Source: Burkholderiaceae bacterium (GTDB lineage: Bacteria; Pseudomonadota; Gammaproteobacteria; Burkholderiales; Burkholderiaceae_C). From it: DNA of 64,000 nucleotides. The stretch's first letter is position 1. The number at the start of each line of letters is the position of its first letter. The stretch lies in NCBI GenBank assembly GCA_019234815.1, contig JAFALA010000068.1:1-64000 (forward strand). The letters are read 5' to 3'. Under the pieces are notes generated by a model, which worked only from the letters and a program-made list of their open reading frames with translations, did no database searches and had not been told where the DNA came from. The translations under genes and the position numbers were made by a program. Positions 1-8,147 of the stretch are shown in pieces.

Positions 1-662
1 GCATTGGCCATGCGGCAGCGCTGGATGTCGCAGGCTGTGGGCAAGGTGGACCGGTATTCGACGACCGAGCGGAACTGTCGCGCGTCCCTTAGATAACAGG
101 ATTCGCCTTTGCCGTTGTTGTAGTAGGACGTCACGTCCACGCAGCGGCGCGAATGCGCCATCAAGCCGTACAGGTGGCCCATCTCGTGGGAGATCACCAT
201 CTGCAGGGTTTGCGTGGCGTCGTAGCCGGGGTTTCTCTCGCGCAGCAGTTGGAAGGCGGCCGGGCTCAGCGACAGCGTGCGCGCCGTCAGGTTGGCCAGC
301 CCGAAATTGCCGCGGCTGTCGGCGCTGTTCCATTGCACGAGCACGCTGCCCGCCGGTGTGTGGGCTGGGTCGGTCTCGCGCAAGACCTTGCCCGCAATGC
401 CGCAGGCCGACCAGGCCTTGGCGGCCGCTTGCAGCTTGCCTAGCACCAGGCCTTCAGAAAACCATGCAGGAGCGCCTTGGTGCCGATACACCAACACCAC
501 GGGCGAGCTGATGGCCTTGCGATCGACACCATCGCCCCAGGTGCTCACTTCGCCAGGCCGGCATTGCGCGATCTCGTCGTCGCGGGTCGTGGCCTCGGCC
601 CCGGCGCCGGCCAGGGCCAGCGCGACGGTCAGGACGAGGACGGGAAAAGACGCGAGGCGCAT
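1..662 (-). CDS. Secreted HExxH metalloprotease-like protein (3' end cut by window edge)
   Basis: The reading frame starts with an ATG at 662 and stays open to the left edge, giving about 220 residues with the C-terminus missing. The N-terminus is a typical Sec signal peptide ending near AGAEA at residue 24. Around residue 160 there is ISHEMGHLYGLMAHS, an HExxH zinc-binding motif followed by Gly and a third His. Several Cys residues (CRPGE near the N-terminus, RRCVD, ESCYL, TACDIQRC) suggest disulfides in the periplasm or outside the cell. The layout resembles metzincin/matrixin proteases (HExxHxxGxxH), but the third His is one residue further away than in the canonical motif. I infer a secreted zinc peptidase of unknown substrate. 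Confidence 0.75.
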   Translation of the reverse strand, partial: MRLASFPVLVLTVALALAGAGAEATTRDDEIAQCRPGEVSTWGDGVDRKAISSPVVLVYRHQGAPAWFSEGLVLGKLQAAAKAWSACGIAGKVLRETDPAHTPAGSVLVQWNSADSRGNFGLANLTARTLSLSPAAFQLLRERNPGYDATQTLQMVISHEMGHLYGLMAHSRRCVDVTSYYNNGKGESCYLRDARQFRSVVEYRSTLPTACDIQRCRMAN

Positions 663-786
663 GAGGACGATCCGATAATGGCTGGCTCCGATGATGCCGT
701 ATTGGGTCTGCCTGCAAGCTCAATGTAAGGCTGCCAACACGGCGTTTCATTCTCGTTCCCCCGCTTCAGGCGGGATCCAGCCCTTG

Positions 787-2742
787 ATGACAGAAGACGT
801 TTTTGAGCCCTTGGGCTTCATCCCCTCCAGCGAGCAGCGTGCCATCCAACTGGCCCGCTTGCGTCACATCGTGGTTGAGGCCAACGCAGGAGCGACCAAG
901 ACCACCACGCTGGCGCTGCGCATGGCGCAAGCCCTGCATCGCGGCGCGGAACCTGAGCGTCTGCTGGGCCTGACCTACACGCAAGGCGCTGTCGATGCCT
1001 GGCGCGCGGCATTGCTGCGAATGGGTGTGGGCGCGTCCGTGGCGCGGCGCTTGAGACTGATGACTTTCGACGATTTCAGCACCGCCTGCCTGCAGGGGCT
1101 GGAGGGTCCGGGCTGCCAGAAGTTTGCCGCGCCGGAGCAGCTCAAGCCCAGCGTGCTGGATGCCATGGACTGGGCCCAGACCCGGGTTGAGGAGCGCTTT
1201 CCCCAGGAACTGACGCTGCAGGGGCCCGGCGCCGTGGAGAGCCTGCTGCGCAGCTTCGCCGTGCTCAAGGGTTGCATGAGCCTGGCTGACGAGGCGGGCG
1301 CACGGGCTTGGACGCCTGAGTCCGCCCAGGAGATGGGGCTGGACTATGCAACGCTGCGGGTCTTCCAGGCCCACGAGCAGATTCGACGTGGCGAGCATCC
1401 CGACCGTCCGGAGTTCCGTGCACCTGGCGATGCGACCTACGATTTGGCGCTCTTGCTCAAAGCCGATGAGCCGAGCTTCGACCCTCGGTCCGCACTGGCA
1501 CAAGGCCAGCATCTCGTGCTGGTCGACGAAATGCACGACACCAACCGCGCCATGTTCACGGTACTGGCGGGCTTGCTGGCCGCCAACCCGCGTGCCGGCT
1601 TTGTTGGCGTGGGTGACCGCGATCAGGTCATCCATTCGGGCGCCGGCGCCGATGCGGCCTTCATGGGCCGAAGTTTCGATCAGGAGATCGGACCCGCCAC
1701 GCGCATGCCTTTGAGCCTCAGTTTTCGATTCGGGCCTGCGGTGGCGCAGGCGGCGGGCCGCTTGGCGCGCAAGCCCTATGCGGCCACGCAGCAGGCGGCA
1801 ACGGATGTGCGATTGATTCCGTATGCCGACCCGCCGAGCCTGTATCGAGATCTGGTGGCGCGCATCCAGCGCCGCGAGGGGCTGGCGCCCGATGCCGCGC
1901 TGTCCGATATCGCCGTGCTGGTCCGCCAGCCCGACGCCTCCATCCCGCTGGAGAATCATTTGCTGCAACGGGGCGTGGACTACCGCACCGTGGGCTTCAA
2001 CAGTTATTTGCAGCGCCCTGAAACGCTGTTGCTGCGCGCGTTGATTCATCACGCCCGGCGCGAGTTCCATGTGGTCGAGAGGCCGGCCGCACGGCTCGCC
2101 ATGCTGCAGGCGCTGATGCTGTTTTCGGGCGCACAGATTGAAGGCTTGACGCAATCGGGTGCCGCCGGCGCGCAAGCCCAGTTGCGCGTGATGGAGGAGG
2201 TGTCGCGCGAGCCCACGGCGCACTGCGACTTCATCGACAACCAGATCCTGCGCAACGCAGTGCCCGAGGTGCGGGCCTGCCTGCAGGGGGCGCTGCACTT
2301 GGTCGAGCAAGACGATCTGCCGCAGTTCTGCGCGAAGCTGCTCTCCCAACTACGGCCCCGCTGGCTGGCTGCGCGTTTTCTGGTGCGTCAAGAGGATGTG
2401 GCGCAGACCCACGCCAATCTGCAGCGCCTGCTGGACTTCGCCGCCGAGGCCGACAGCATCGAGGCCTTTGCCCGCGTGACCCACATGCTCGAACTGCGCC
2501 AGCAGACCATGGGCGGCAAGCAGGCCCTGGTCCTGTCCAGCATCGAAGCGGCCAAGGGTCTGGAGTTCGATCATGTGATGCTGCCCGCATTGAACCAGGG
2601 CGAATTCGCCATCGGCGGCGACAGCCCTGAAAACCGCAATCTGCTCTACGTCGCCATGACCCGCGCGCGTCGCTGCCTCAGCGTGTTCTACCAGTCCGAC
2701 CGCCCCAGCGCCTACCTGCGCGACGCGGGCCTGTTGAGTTGA
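787..2742 (+). CDS. UvrD/Rep-like superfamily 1 DNA helicase, divergent
   Basis: This 651-residue protein (ATG at 787, chosen over an upstream in-frame start at 691 because homology-like sequence begins here) has the SF1A helicase motifs in order. They are a Walker A-like loop NAGATKTTT near residue 35, Walker B VDEMHD near 245, GDRDQVIHSGAGA near 285 (motif III, normally GDxxQxIYxFRGA), LSFRFG near 320 (motif IV), IEAAKGLEFDHV near 590 (motif V) and LLYVAMTRAR near 625 (motif VI). It is shorter than UvrD and its Walker A lacks the usual GxGKT form. It is probably an ATP-dependent DNA helicase or translocase in repair or in handling foreign DNA. It is distinct from the true UvrD at 32804. Confidence 0.8.
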   Translation: MTEDVFEPLGFIPSSEQRAIQLARLRHIVVEANAGATKTTTLALRMAQALHRGAEPERLLGLTYTQGAVDAWRAALLRMGVGASVARRLRLMTFDDFSTACLQGLEGPGCQKFAAPEQLKPSVLDAMDWAQTRVEERFPQELTLQGPGAVESLLRSFAVLKGCMSLADEAGARAWTPESAQEMGLDYATLRVFQAHEQIRRGEHPDRPEFRAPGDATYDLALLLKADEPSFDPRSALAQGQHLVLVDEMHDTNRAMFTVLAGLLAANPRAGFVGVGDRDQVIHSGAGADAAFMGRSFDQEIGPATRMPLSLSFRFGPAVAQAAGRLARKPYAATQQAATDVRLIPYADPPSLYRDLVARIQRREGLAPDAALSDIAVLVRQPDASIPLENHLLQRGVDYRTVGFNSYLQRPETLLLRALIHHARREFHVVERPAARLAMLQALMLFSGAQIEGLTQSGAAGAQAQLRVMEEVSREPTAHCDFIDNQILRNAVPEVRACLQGALHLVEQDDLPQFCAKLLSQLRPRWLAARFLVRQEDVAQTHANLQRLLDFAAEADSIEAFARVTHMLELRQQTMGGKQALVLSSIEAAKGLEFDHVMLPALNQGEFAIGGDSPENRNLLYVAMTRARRCLSVFYQSDRPSAYLRDAGLLS

Positions 2743-2754
2743 GCTCAGAATTTC

Positions 2755-2782
2755 TTGAAGGAAGAAAAAAGTCCGCTATACT
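2755..2782 (+). promoter_or_regulatory. Promoter of the tRNA-Thr gene
   Basis: TTGAAG (2755-2760) and TATACT (2777-2782) are separated by 16 bp, close to the sigma70 consensus. They lie about 45 bp before the tRNA 5' end, just after the stop of the helicase gene. Confidence 0.7.
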
Positions 2783-2826
2783 AGCGAGCTTCGCTACTGC
2801 AGCTTTTTTTGAAGCGCAGACAGCGT

Positions 2827-2902
2827 GCCGGTGTAGCTCAGTCGGTAGAGCAGCTCATTCGTAATGAGAAGGTCGGGTGTTCGATTCATCTCTCCGGCAC
2901 CA
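2827..2902 (+). tRNA. tRNA-Thr (anticodon CGT)
   Basis: This 76-nt cloverleaf starts GCCGGTG, has D-arm AGCTCAGTCGGTAGAGC, anticodon loop TTCGTAA in the stem CTCAT/ATGAG, a T-arm with TTCGATT, and an encoded CCA end. The acceptor stem has one U-U mismatch (position 6 against 67) and the T-stem uses G-U pairs, so it is a little irregular. The anticodon CGT reads ACG threonine codons. Confidence 0.95.
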
Positions 2903-2918
2903 ATAAAAACAAGCACTT

Positions 2919-2951
2919 AGCCTCGGATGACCTCCGGGGCTTTGTTGTTTT
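2919..2951 (+). terminator. Rho-independent terminator after tRNA-Thr
   Basis: AGCCTCGG (2919-2926) pairs with CCGGGGCT (2934-2941) across a 7-nt loop with one G-U pair, followed by a T-rich run (TTTGTTGTTTT). Confidence 0.8.
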
Positions 2952-3556
2952 GGGACTGCTTTTGGGCAATCTGTAGGCAACTTTGCAGATTCAGACGCCC
3001 ATTCAATGGCAACCGTGAAACGACCTACTTGCGGTCTGGACGTTGCACCAGTCTTCTGGGCATGACAACTCGCGGCCTGGGCTTCTCGACCTCACCGAAC
3101 GCGCCACAGCAAACCGCCTCATAGTGCGCCCGCTCAAGGATCCCCCGACCTCCCTTACCAAGAATGGCTCGGAAGAATCCTCGCCGATGCAATTCGCGCA
3201 GTTGGTCGGATGCCAACGCCGGTTGATTCTTCTGAGGGACCAACGATCAAAGTAAACAACGGCGCAGGCGGCGATTCGCCAATGCGGACTGCCTCGACTT
3301 TCAACATGTAAAACTGCGCGCTGTTGCTTTCGTTGAGCCATGTAACTTTGAGCATTTTGATGTTCGGGTACAAAAGCTGGCAAATTGATGCTGATCAAGG
3401 ACGACAAACAGCTCGCGTTCAAACTATGTATGGGAAGAACCCTGGTACATAAGGCTTTTCGTGACTGTCGATTGACGAAGTCATCAGTAAGTGATTTTGA
3501 ATGAGCGGCGTAACGCCGGCCAAGCCAAACATACTGGATATTGATTGGATCAAGTC
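2952..3556. other. About 600 bp without a recognisable gene downstream of tRNA-Thr
   Basis: Only short overlapping frames occur here (for example 3025-3243 minus, 72 codons), with no recognisable domain or convincing ribosome-binding site. Base composition drops toward the following ATPase gene. A GGCG-TAA-CGCC inverted repeat sits close to that gene, near 3510. The position after a tRNA 3' end fits a degraded integration site, but I find no integrase and no copy of the tRNA end further right. Confidence 0.5.
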
Positions 3557-5839
3557 ATGCGCACGCTCCCGATCAATGCAGCGCTCTTGGGCATCGCAGC
3601 AGCCTCACTGACAGCCGGCGCCTTACTGGCATGGGCTGGCCATCTATATGTTGGTCACCTGTTGTGGGCGCTTGGCGCGTTACCGGCACTTGGCGTGGTG
3701 CTCTACGACATTGCGGGTTCATTGTTTCGCCGCGAAGCCGGTATTGATGTACTGGCTGCCATCGCGATGGTTGGTGCAGTCCTGCTAGGCGAATACCTGT
3801 CTGCAAGCGTAATCGCTGTCATGTTTTCCAGTGGTCAGTTACTCGAAAGTTATGCGCAAGCACGCGCCAGTCGGGAAATGTCAGCCTTGTTGTCCAGGGC
3901 ACCACGCAGCGCGATTCGGATCGAGGGTGACACGTTGGTTAACGTCAATCTGAACGAGGTTCGCGTCGGTGATCGACTATTGGTGAGATCGGGCGACACG
4001 GTAGCCGTCGATGGCGTAGTTGAATCTCTGGCGGCCACGCTTGATGAGTCGGTACTGACCGGCGAGTCTGTACCAATTGAGCGGCACGAGGGCGATGGAC
4101 TGCGCAGCGGCGCGATCAATGCAGGTGCGCCATTCGAGTTGCTGGCGACAGAAACAGCCGAGCGCAGCACATTTGCCGGTATCGCCAGACTGGTAGAGTC
4201 GGCGCGTTCATCGCGATCACCTGCTTCTAGGCTCGCAGATCGATATGCGCTCTGGTTCGTACCCTTGGCACTTGGGGTGGCCCTATTCGCCTGGCTAGTC
4301 AGCCGCGACCCTTTGCGAGCGTTGGCCGTGGTGGTCGTAGCCACGCCTTGCCCTTTAATTCTCGCAGTACCTGTTGCACTCGTTTCAGGTATGTCGAATT
4401 GCGCCAAACGTGGAATCTTGGTCAAGGGCGGTGCCGCGCTTGAAGGACTTGCAGAGGCTAGTGTGCTGTACTTTGACAAGACCGGCACATTGACCGGTGG
4501 ACAAGCGCGGCTCGTGCACGTCGAAACCAAGGCAGGTATCGATCAAGCCAAGGTACTCTCCGTCGCGGCTTCGCTAGATCAGGTTTCTGCGCATGTGACA
4601 GCTGCTGCCATCGTCGCCGCTGCACGCGAGCGTCACCTGCGGCTATCAATGCCGACCAATGTACACGAGGAGCCGGGCGCGGGGCTGACGGGGGTCATTG
4701 ATGGCGAGCTTGTCATGGTTGGAACCTTCCGTTTTGTATGCGGAACATTGGCAGCACCCGCCTGGAGCGCAAGATTTCAGTCGGCAGTCGGAGACGATGG
4801 CGGGTCTGCGGTGTTTGTTGCAAAAGCAGGAGAGGTAATTGGCGCTTTGCACCTGGCAGATCAGATTCGTACTGAAACACCCCGCGCATTGCGCATGCTC
4901 AGGCAAGTAGGAATTGCGCGCATGATCATGCTCACCGGAGACCGGCACGATGTGGCTAACGCAATCGGATCGTCAATTGGCGTAGACGAAATCCGGGCCG
5001 AACTCGACCCAGAAGGCAAACTCCGCGCGCTGGCTGAATTGCCATCCAGCACGATTTCGATCATGGTCGGTGACGGCGTGAATGATGCCCCGGCACTGGC
5101 TGCTGCCGGTGTCGGCGTAGCGATGGGGGCACGAGGCGCGGCCGCATCATCGGAGGCCGCAGATGTTGTGTTGCTAGTTGACCGTCTCGATCGACTTGCG
5201 GAGGCGGTCCACCTAGCCAAGGCTTCTCGAAATATTGCGACCCAGAGTGTCGCGCTGGGCATGGGACTATCGCTGTGCGCCATGGTGGTTGCGGCAGCGG
5301 GTTATCTGACACCAGTCTATGGTGCGGCTTTCCAAGAAGTAATTGACGTACTTGCAATCGCGAATGCATTGCGAGCACTGCGCGTGGCGCCCTTGCGCGT
5401 CAGCCGTAAACGATTGTCCGAACGGGAGTCAAAACAGCTGCGTAGCGAACATGAACAGCTGGCACCAATTCTTGATCGCATGTCCTACCTCGCTGATCAG
5501 ATTCTGGCCATGCCAATTGAAGATGCAGTGCCTGCTCTATTTCAATTGGATGAATTGCTTGTCGATGAGCTACTACCTCACGAGAAGGCCGACGACATCG
5601 AGCTCTATCCCAAGGTTGCCGGATTACTCGGTGGGGATGATCCCATGGCATCGCTAAGCCGCTCGCATCGCGAAATTTTCAACTTTGCGCGACGCTTTCA
5701 TCGTGTCGTACATGCCATGTCTGACGCAAAGCCAGACGAAGCAACTATGCGAGAGGTTCAACGAACGTTGTATGGGCTTGATGCCATCGTTCGACTGCAC
5801 TTCGCTGAAGAGGAAGAACTTTTTCTGACTTTGAGCTAG
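3557..5839 (+). CDS. P1B-5-type metal-transporting ATPase with C-terminal hemerythrin-like domain
   Basis: This 760-residue inner-membrane protein pumps metal ions out of the cytosol at the cost of ATP. Four hydrophobic helices at the N-terminus (to about residue 100) precede the actuator domain (TGES near 170), a transmembrane TPCPLILA motif near 263, the phosphorylation site DKTGT near 307, the hinge GDGVNDAPAL near 510 and two last helices. After about residue 605 comes a hemerythrin-like four-helix domain with EHEQL, LPHEKADDIELYPK, SRSHREI and LHFAEEEELF. TPCP plus a hemerythrin-like tail is the hallmark of the P1B-5 subgroup (Nia of Sinorhizobium exports Ni2+ and Fe2+). There is no N-terminal metal-binding domain. 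Codons are less GC-rich than in neighbours, suggesting transfer. A TTG at 3545 is an alternative start. Confidence 0.9.
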   Translation: MRTLPINAALLGIAAASLTAGALLAWAGHLYVGHLLWALGALPALGVVLYDIAGSLFRREAGIDVLAAIAMVGAVLLGEYLSASVIAVMFSSGQLLESYAQARASREMSALLSRAPRSAIRIEGDTLVNVNLNEVRVGDRLLVRSGDTVAVDGVVESLAATLDESVLTGESVPIERHEGDGLRSGAINAGAPFELLATETAERSTFAGIARLVESARSSRSPASRLADRYALWFVPLALGVALFAWLVSRDPLRALAVVVVATPCPLILAVPVALVSGMSNCAKRGILVKGGAALEGLAEASVLYFDKTGTLTGGQARLVHVETKAGIDQAKVLSVAASLDQVSAHVTAAAIVAAARERHLRLSMPTNVHEEPGAGLTGVIDGELVMVGTFRFVCGTLAAPAWSARFQSAVGDDGGSAVFVAKAGEVIGALHLADQIRTETPRALRMLRQVGIARMIMLTGDRHDVANAIGSSIGVDEIRAELDPEGKLRALAELPSSTISIMVGDGVNDAPALAAAGVGVAMGARGAAASSEAADVVLLVDRLDRLAEAVHLAKASRNIATQSVALGMGLSLCAMVVAAAGYLTPVYGAAFQEVIDVLAIANALRALRVAPLRVSRKRLSERESKQLRSEHEQLAPILDRMSYLADQILAMPIEDAVPALFQLDELLVDELLPHEKADDIELYPKVAGLLGGDDPMASLSRSHREIFNFARRFHRVVHAMSDAKPDEATMREVQRTLYGLDAIVRLHFAEEEELFLTLS

Positions 5840-5871
5840 GGGCTGATCACCGTGAACAGTGAGACGCCCGT

Positions 5872-7074
5872 TCATGAGCGGCACATCCTCACGATCAACG
5901 CAGCACCGGCAGACACCGTGCTGAGCCCCACAACCCCCATCCAGCCGGCGCTCGCAAGCACCAGGCTGCCCAGCGCCGCGCCGCTGGCCATGCCGATGAA
6001 CATGCCGGTGAACAGCAGGGCGTTGAGGCGGCTGCGTGCTGCGGGGTCGATGCCGTAGACCAGCGTCTGGTGCGCCACCAGGGTGGCCTGGACGCCGAAG
6101 TCGAAGCCTACTGTGGCGGCAACGATCAGGCCGATCTGCGCTTCACTCGGCAGCAGGAGACCCAGGCCCATGATGGCGAAGGAGGCCATCGCCAGACCGG
6201 TGCCCAGCCGTGTCACCAGTTCCGGGCCGCGGCGGTCGGCCAAGCGGCCGGCCAGCGGCGCGGCCAGTGCGCCGGCGGCGCCGGCCAGTCCGAACGCGCC
6301 TGCGACAGCGCTGCCAAAGTGGAATTGCTCATGGAGCATCACGGCCAGCGTCGACCAGAAGGCGCTGAAGCCGAGGGCCAGCAGCCCTTGCGCCCAGGTG
6401 GCGCGGCGCAGAGGCGGATGCATGGCCCACAGCTTCGCCAGCGAGTTCATGAGGTGGCGGTAGTTCATGCGGGTGCTCGGGTGGAAGCGCGGCAGGCCCT
6501 GCCAGGCCATCAGGCCGAACACGGCGACCAGGCCGGCGGCCAGTTCGTAGACGCAGCGCCAGCCCCAGCGCTCGGCGATGAAGCCGCTGGCCACGCGCGA
6601 GAGCAGGATGCCCAGCAGCAGGCCCGTCATGACGGTGCCGACGATTTTTCCGCGCTGTGCCTCGGGCGCCAGCGTGGCGGCGGCCGGCACGATGTCTTGG
6701 GCCATGGTGGCGGCGAGGCCGACGACCAGGCTGGCTGCCAACAGGGCAGGGAGTCCGGGCGCGAGTCCGCTGATCAGCAAGGCAAGGGCCAGCAGGGCGG
6801 ACTTGATCAGGATGATGGTGCGGCGGTCGTGGCGGTCGCCCAGCGGCGCCAGCAGCAGGATGCCCAGCGCATAGCCCAGTTGGGTTAGGGTGGGGATGAA
6901 GCCGGCGGAACGCGCGGAGGCGTTCATGTCGCTCGACAGGACGCCGAGGATGGGCTGGCTGTAGTAGATCGACGCCACCGCCATGCCGGCACCGCCGGCC
7001 AAAAGCATGACCAGCGGACGGGAGAGTTCCGCGTGCCGGTGCAGGCCGGCCTGGGCGTTGGAAATCGCATTCAT
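5872..7074 (-). CDS. MFS transporter, drug or sugar efflux type
   Basis: This 400-residue protein has about 12 hydrophobic segments and the major facilitator loop signature LLAPLGDRHDRR between helices 2 and 3, repeated in weaker form in the second half (LAGRLADRRGPE). The start chosen is MNAISNAQ at 7074; in-frame starts at 7116 and 7182 lie upstream but would overlap the control region shared with the LysR gene. It is a proton-coupled exporter or permease of the arabinose-efflux-like group, with substrate unknown. Divergent arrangement with the LysR regulator implies that the regulator controls it. Confidence 0.85.
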   Translation of the reverse strand: MNAISNAQAGLHRHAELSRPLVMLLAGGAGMAVASIYYSQPILGVLSSDMNASARSAGFIPTLTQLGYALGILLLAPLGDRHDRRTIILIKSALLALALLISGLAPGLPALLAASLVVGLAATMAQDIVPAAATLAPEAQRGKIVGTVMTGLLLGILLSRVASGFIAERWGWRCVYELAAGLVAVFGLMAWQGLPRFHPSTRMNYRHLMNSLAKLWAMHPPLRRATWAQGLLALGFSAFWSTLAVMLHEQFHFGSAVAGAFGLAGAAGALAAPLAGRLADRRGPELVTRLGTGLAMASFAIMGLGLLLPSEAQIGLIVAATVGFDFGVQATLVAHQTLVYGIDPAARSRLNALLFTGMFIGMASGAALGSLVLASAGWMGVVGLSTVSAGAALIVRMCRS

Positions 7075-7098
7075 ATCAAGCACCTTGGATGGAATGCG

Positions 7099-7119
7099 TT
7101 CATTCTTGCTGGACATGAA
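7099..7119. promoter_or_regulatory. Probable LysR-type regulator binding site
   Basis: TTCAT (7099-7103) and ATGAA (7115-7119) form a perfect inverted repeat with 11 bases between, matching the T-N11-A form of LysR boxes. It lies in the 92-bp divergent region between the MFS gene and the LysR gene. Confidence 0.55.
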
Positions 7120-7166
7120 AATCTTTGGTAGAACGCCAAGATGCAATACAGTTATGCGCATTACGA

Positions 7167-8126
7167 ATGAGCAAGGCGGCACCGACAGGACTCGACAGGC
7201 TGGAGCTGATGCAGACCTTCGTCCGCATCGTTGAAGCCGGAAGCCTCAGTGCGGCCGCCCGCCAGATGGCGAGCACGCAGCCGACGATCAGCCGCCGCCT
7301 GATGTGGCTGGAGCAGACGCTGGGGCTCAAGCTGCTGCAGCGCTCTACCCACGCCATGAAGCTCACCGAGGACGGCGAGCGCTGCTACGCCCACGCCAAG
7401 ACGCTTCTGGAGGCCTGGAGCGCGGTCGAGTCCGATCTGCGCGGTGCCAAGGACACGCCGCGCGGGCATCTGCGGGCGATCGCGCCGCATGCCTTCGGCC
7501 AGCATCTGCTGGTGGAGCCCCTGGCCGAATTCCTGCGCGAGAACCCGGAAGTCACGGTCGACTGGATGCTGCTGGATCGGCAAGTCGACTTCATCGCGGA
7601 GGGGATCGATTGCGCGATTCGCGTCGGCGCGGTCGAGGAGCCGGGCGTGGTCGCGGTGCGTCTGGGCGAGGTGCCGCGCATCCTGGTCGCGGCGCCAGGG
7701 CTGTGGGGTGCGGGCGATCCGCCCAGCCGTCCGGAAGAATTGGCGCGCCTGCCGTGGCTGGCGCTCACGCAGTTCTATCGCAATGAAATCAAGCTCAGGC
7801 AGGTCGACGGGGCTCGCATCGAGACCCTCGCCATCCAGCCGCGCATGTGCACGGACAACCTCTACGCCGCGCGCTCCGGCGTGCGCAGCGGCATTGGCGC
7901 GGCGCTGGTCTCGGCATGGCTGGTGGCGGACGACCTGGCCAGCGGGCAGCTGTGCCAGTTGGCGCCGGACTGGGAAGCGTCGCCGCTGCCCGTGCACCTG
8001 ATCTATCCGTATGCAAGGATCTATCCGGCCCGGCTGCGCGAGTTCATTGCGGTCATGAAACGGGCCACGCCCAATATCCCTGGCATGCGGCCGCCGACGC
8101 CGTCCATGACGTCAACCCTGATGTAG
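7167..8126 (+). CDS. LysR-family transcriptional regulator
   Basis: This 319-residue protein has an N-terminal winged helix-turn-helix (LMQTFVRIVEAGSLSAAARQMAS through ISRRLMWLEQTLGLKLLQRS, residues 10-65) and a periplasmic-binding-protein-like effector domain (about 95-300). The ATG at 7167 was chosen over an upstream TTG at 7125, because the normal LysR N-terminus begins just after it. It reads away from the MFS gene and probably regulates that gene and itself through the TTCAT-N11-ATGAA site. The CrgA/AaeR-like subgroup is suggested by GLDRLELMQTFVRIVE. The effector is unknown. Confidence 0.9.
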   Translation: MSKAAPTGLDRLELMQTFVRIVEAGSLSAAARQMASTQPTISRRLMWLEQTLGLKLLQRSTHAMKLTEDGERCYAHAKTLLEAWSAVESDLRGAKDTPRGHLRAIAPHAFGQHLLVEPLAEFLRENPEVTVDWMLLDRQVDFIAEGIDCAIRVGAVEEPGVVAVRLGEVPRILVAAPGLWGAGDPPSRPEELARLPWLALTQFYRNEIKLRQVDGARIETLAIQPRMCTDNLYAARSGVRSGIGAALVSAWLVADDLASGQLCQLAPDWEASPLPVHLIYPYARIYPARLREFIAVMKRATPNIPGMRPPTPSMTSTLM

Positions 8127-8147
8127 AACGGTCGGCCCCAATGAGGG

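Noticed and set aside
766-2349. Minus-strand open frame of 527 codons opposite the helicase
   Set aside because: Repetitive Gln/Arg/Gly composition without a domain; the forward strand encodes helicase motifs.
3025-3422. Overlapping small frames as an integrase or transposase remnant
   Set aside because: No catalytic motif of either enzyme could be seen; only the location suggests a mobile element.
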